Source of the DNA: Gammaproteobacteria bacterium
Lineage (GTDB): Bacteria; Pseudomonadota; Gammaproteobacteria; Pseudomonadales; Azotimanducaceae
Direction of reading: 5' to 3'
Length of the DNA: 64,000 nt
Assembly (NCBI GenBank): GCA_028821125.1
Contig: JAPPHD010000001.1
Location: forward strand, 1-64,000
Shown here: positions 62,633-64,000 of the stretch, piece after piece
Numbering within the stretch: position 1 is the first letter of the stretch
How the letters are laid out: each line of letters begins with the position of its first letter
Notes under the pieces: model-generated
Seen by the model: only the letters and a program-made list of their open reading frames with translations
What the model was told of the DNA's origin: nothing
Database searches by the model: none
Program-made: the position numbers and the translations under genes

Positions 62633-64000
62633 TTATGGTTCCGATTTGCCTTCAATCTCATCGATCTGCGGTATGGCATAGACGGCAAACTCGACGATCG
62701 TTCGAACGTAGTACTCGCAAACCTTACCGCCGTCACCGCTGCATTCTTGGCCCAACTCCGGCATAAGAGGATCCCAATTTCGGAAACGAGAATCGACATA
62801 CGTGTAGCCGCGCGTCCCAAAGGCGGCCCAGCCCGAGTTGATATTCTGAATTCCTGTGAATCGCTGGCGGTCGCCGTCATTCGCCAGCCCGCTTTCCGGT
62901 AGCGGCAGCCGGATTGTAAACCACCAGTTGGAAAACCCAGTTCCGTCACTTTCCAATACAATCGAGGCGCGTCGGCCCGCGTCCCACTGTGCGTCGCTGT
63001 CCTGGAAAGGCTTCCAGTAACCACGGTGGATCGACAACCAGGACCGATTTCCTTCGCCCTTGTATTTGTATCGGAAGTCAAGTCCTTGCGCCAAGTCCCC
63101 GAGCCTGTCGTTTAGGGATACTTCTATCTTGGAGCGTAGCATCTCCAGAAATTGTTCAGACACGTGCGCGACGACCTCGGGCCAACAGTCGAACACCGCT
63201 TTCGCCGTCGTCAGATTCTGCGGTTCGGACAACAGGTATTCCTTTACCGCCCGGGCTTCACTGTCGGTCGTCATGTCATAACCTCCAAACGTTTTTCGGC
63301 AGAACAACTCGGTGTCTTTGAGGAAGGAGCGCAGCTTCTCGACCTCACATGTCTTTCGACACTCAGCCAGCCAATTCGAGAGCGAAACACGAGCGCGCAG
63401 CTCACGATAGGTGTCGGCGACGACCGTGTCGCCGCCGTATTGATCATGGTACGGCATGATGAACAAGCGACCGCGCCAATGCTTGATTTCCCGTTGCGGC
63501 AGGCTCCATTCCGAAGGGCCTTCCCCGGCGGGCGACAGGTAAATCAGCAGAAAGCGACTGGCGTGCTCCTGCTCCAAGTAGTCAAGGTAGTCCCTGACCT
63601 GACCCTCTTGATCCCCCGCGTAAGGTTTGTTTTCGATCGCAAGGCAGAACACCTTTCCGTTCACGTGCGGCATCCTCACGACGATGTCGATACGCCGCTG
63701 GTTCGCAATCTCGTATTCCACGAAGACCTGCGCGTCAGCCAGGTCCAGTTCCGACCGGGCCAAATCGTCGTGGAAATGATCCAAGAGCCTGTACAGGAAC
63801 AGGCTGCCCTGGCCGTGGGTCGCCTCCGGACTCAGCAAATCCGCAATGATGCGGGACAGGCCGAGTTCGTCGGTGCGCATGTAATCAAGGACGTTAAACC
63901 GGTGTGCGAGGCGCTTTCCCAGTTCACGTTCCAGCTTGCGCGCTGAATCCAGCCCGGGCTTCAGGCGATCGAAAAACTGCCCGTAGCGCGCCCGGTTCTC
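62633..64000 (-). CDS. PD-(D/E)XK nuclease superfamily protein (5' end outside window)
   Basis: At least 455 residues; the frame is open to the right edge (residues beginning ENRARYGQFFDRLKPGLDSA), so the start lies beyond the window. A PD-(D/E)XK-like core is visible: MRTDELGLSRIIADLLSPEA, the acidic RRIDIVVRM, then LAIENKPYAGDQEGQVRDYL (E-x-K) and a downstream helix. Such PDDEXK_4-type proteins occur in defence islands and prophages, sometimes as standalone effectors. The C-terminal half is Trp-rich and unknown. Neighbouring genes to the right cannot be seen. Confidence 0.72.
   Translation of the reverse strand, partial: ENRARYGQFFDRLKPGLDSARKLERELGKRLAHRFNVLDYMRTDELGLSRIIADLLSPEATHGQGSLFLYRLLDHFHDDLARSELDLADAQVFVEYEIANQRRIDIVVRMPHVNGKVFCLAIENKPYAGDQEGQVRDYLDYLEQEHASRFLLIYLSPAGEGPSEWSLPQREIKHWRGRLFIMPYHDQYGGDTVVADTYRELRARVSLSNWLAECRKTCEVEKLRSFLKDTELFCRKTFGGYDMTTDSEARAVKEYLLSEPQNLTTAKAVFDCWPEVVAHVSEQFLEMLRSKIEVSLNDRLGDLAQGLDFRYKYKGEGNRSWLSIHRGYWKPFQDSDAQWDAGRRASIVLESDGTGFSNWWFTIRLPLPESGLANDGDRQRFTGIQNINSGWAAFGTRGYTYVDSRFRNWDPLMPELGQECSGDGGKVCEYYVRTIVEFAVYAIPQIDEIEGKSEP

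Overview
The window looks like the chromosome of a GC-rich gammaproteobacterium. The first half carries the conserved gene orders ffh / rpsP-rimM-trmD-rplS and xerD-dsbC-hom-recJ, known from Pseudomonas and relatives, together with panB-panC, an EF-G-like GTPase and two large TonB-dependent receptors. No rRNA, intact tRNA or CRISPR array is visible. Translation is standard: TAA, TAG and TGA all serve as stops. One in-frame TGA, however, very probably encodes selenocysteine.

Region 1 (1-17 kb) is housekeeping, almost all on the minus strand: EF-G-like factor, divergent TetR regulator, TSUP permease, TonB receptor, recJ, hom, dsbC, xerD, rplS, trmD, rimM, rpsP, ffh, panC and panB. A palindromic repeat of about 115 bp lies at the left edge and again, inverted, between panC and panB. 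rimM has no ATG/GTG/TTG start and seems to begin at a CTG overlapping the rpsP stop. Ribosomal protein S16 has an unusual acidic tail of about 120 residues.

Region 2 (17.6-33.6 kb) is metabolic and accessory. It holds a 399-aa AhpD/CMD-like selenoprotein with a SECIS-like hairpin, a methyltransferase, an N-acyl-D-amino-acid deacylase interrupted by an amber codon, a CmcJ/NvfI-like oxidoreductase with two SnoaL/NTF2-fold proteins and an MFS transporter (a possible small-molecule pathway), and an ECF sigma / membrane regulator / PDZ protein set. A GNAT gene follows whose end lies in a 183-bp inverted-repeat element, then an exported double VOC protein, a second TonB receptor and an adenine deaminase.

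Region 3 (33.7-64 kb) is a mosaic island of toxin-antitoxin-like genes (AbiEi/AbiEii, Fic, HipBA, a truncated second AbiEii), IS21, IS3 and probable IS66 remnants, a degraded tRNA-Ser and several broken genes. It contains two paralogous secreted FG-GAP proteins whose repeats fall in blocks of exactly seven, which suggests strings of seven-bladed propellers. The first has lost its third propeller by an IS21 insertion. Next to it, between inverted istB fragments, is an unrecognised three-gene module: a four-helix membrane protein, a TPR protein with a C-terminal membrane hairpin, and a TPR-AAA+ ATPase. The island also has a MAPEG protein, two phosphoesterases, an ABC exporter, a DUF1460 lipoprotein and a PD-(D/E)XK nuclease-like gene running off the right edge.
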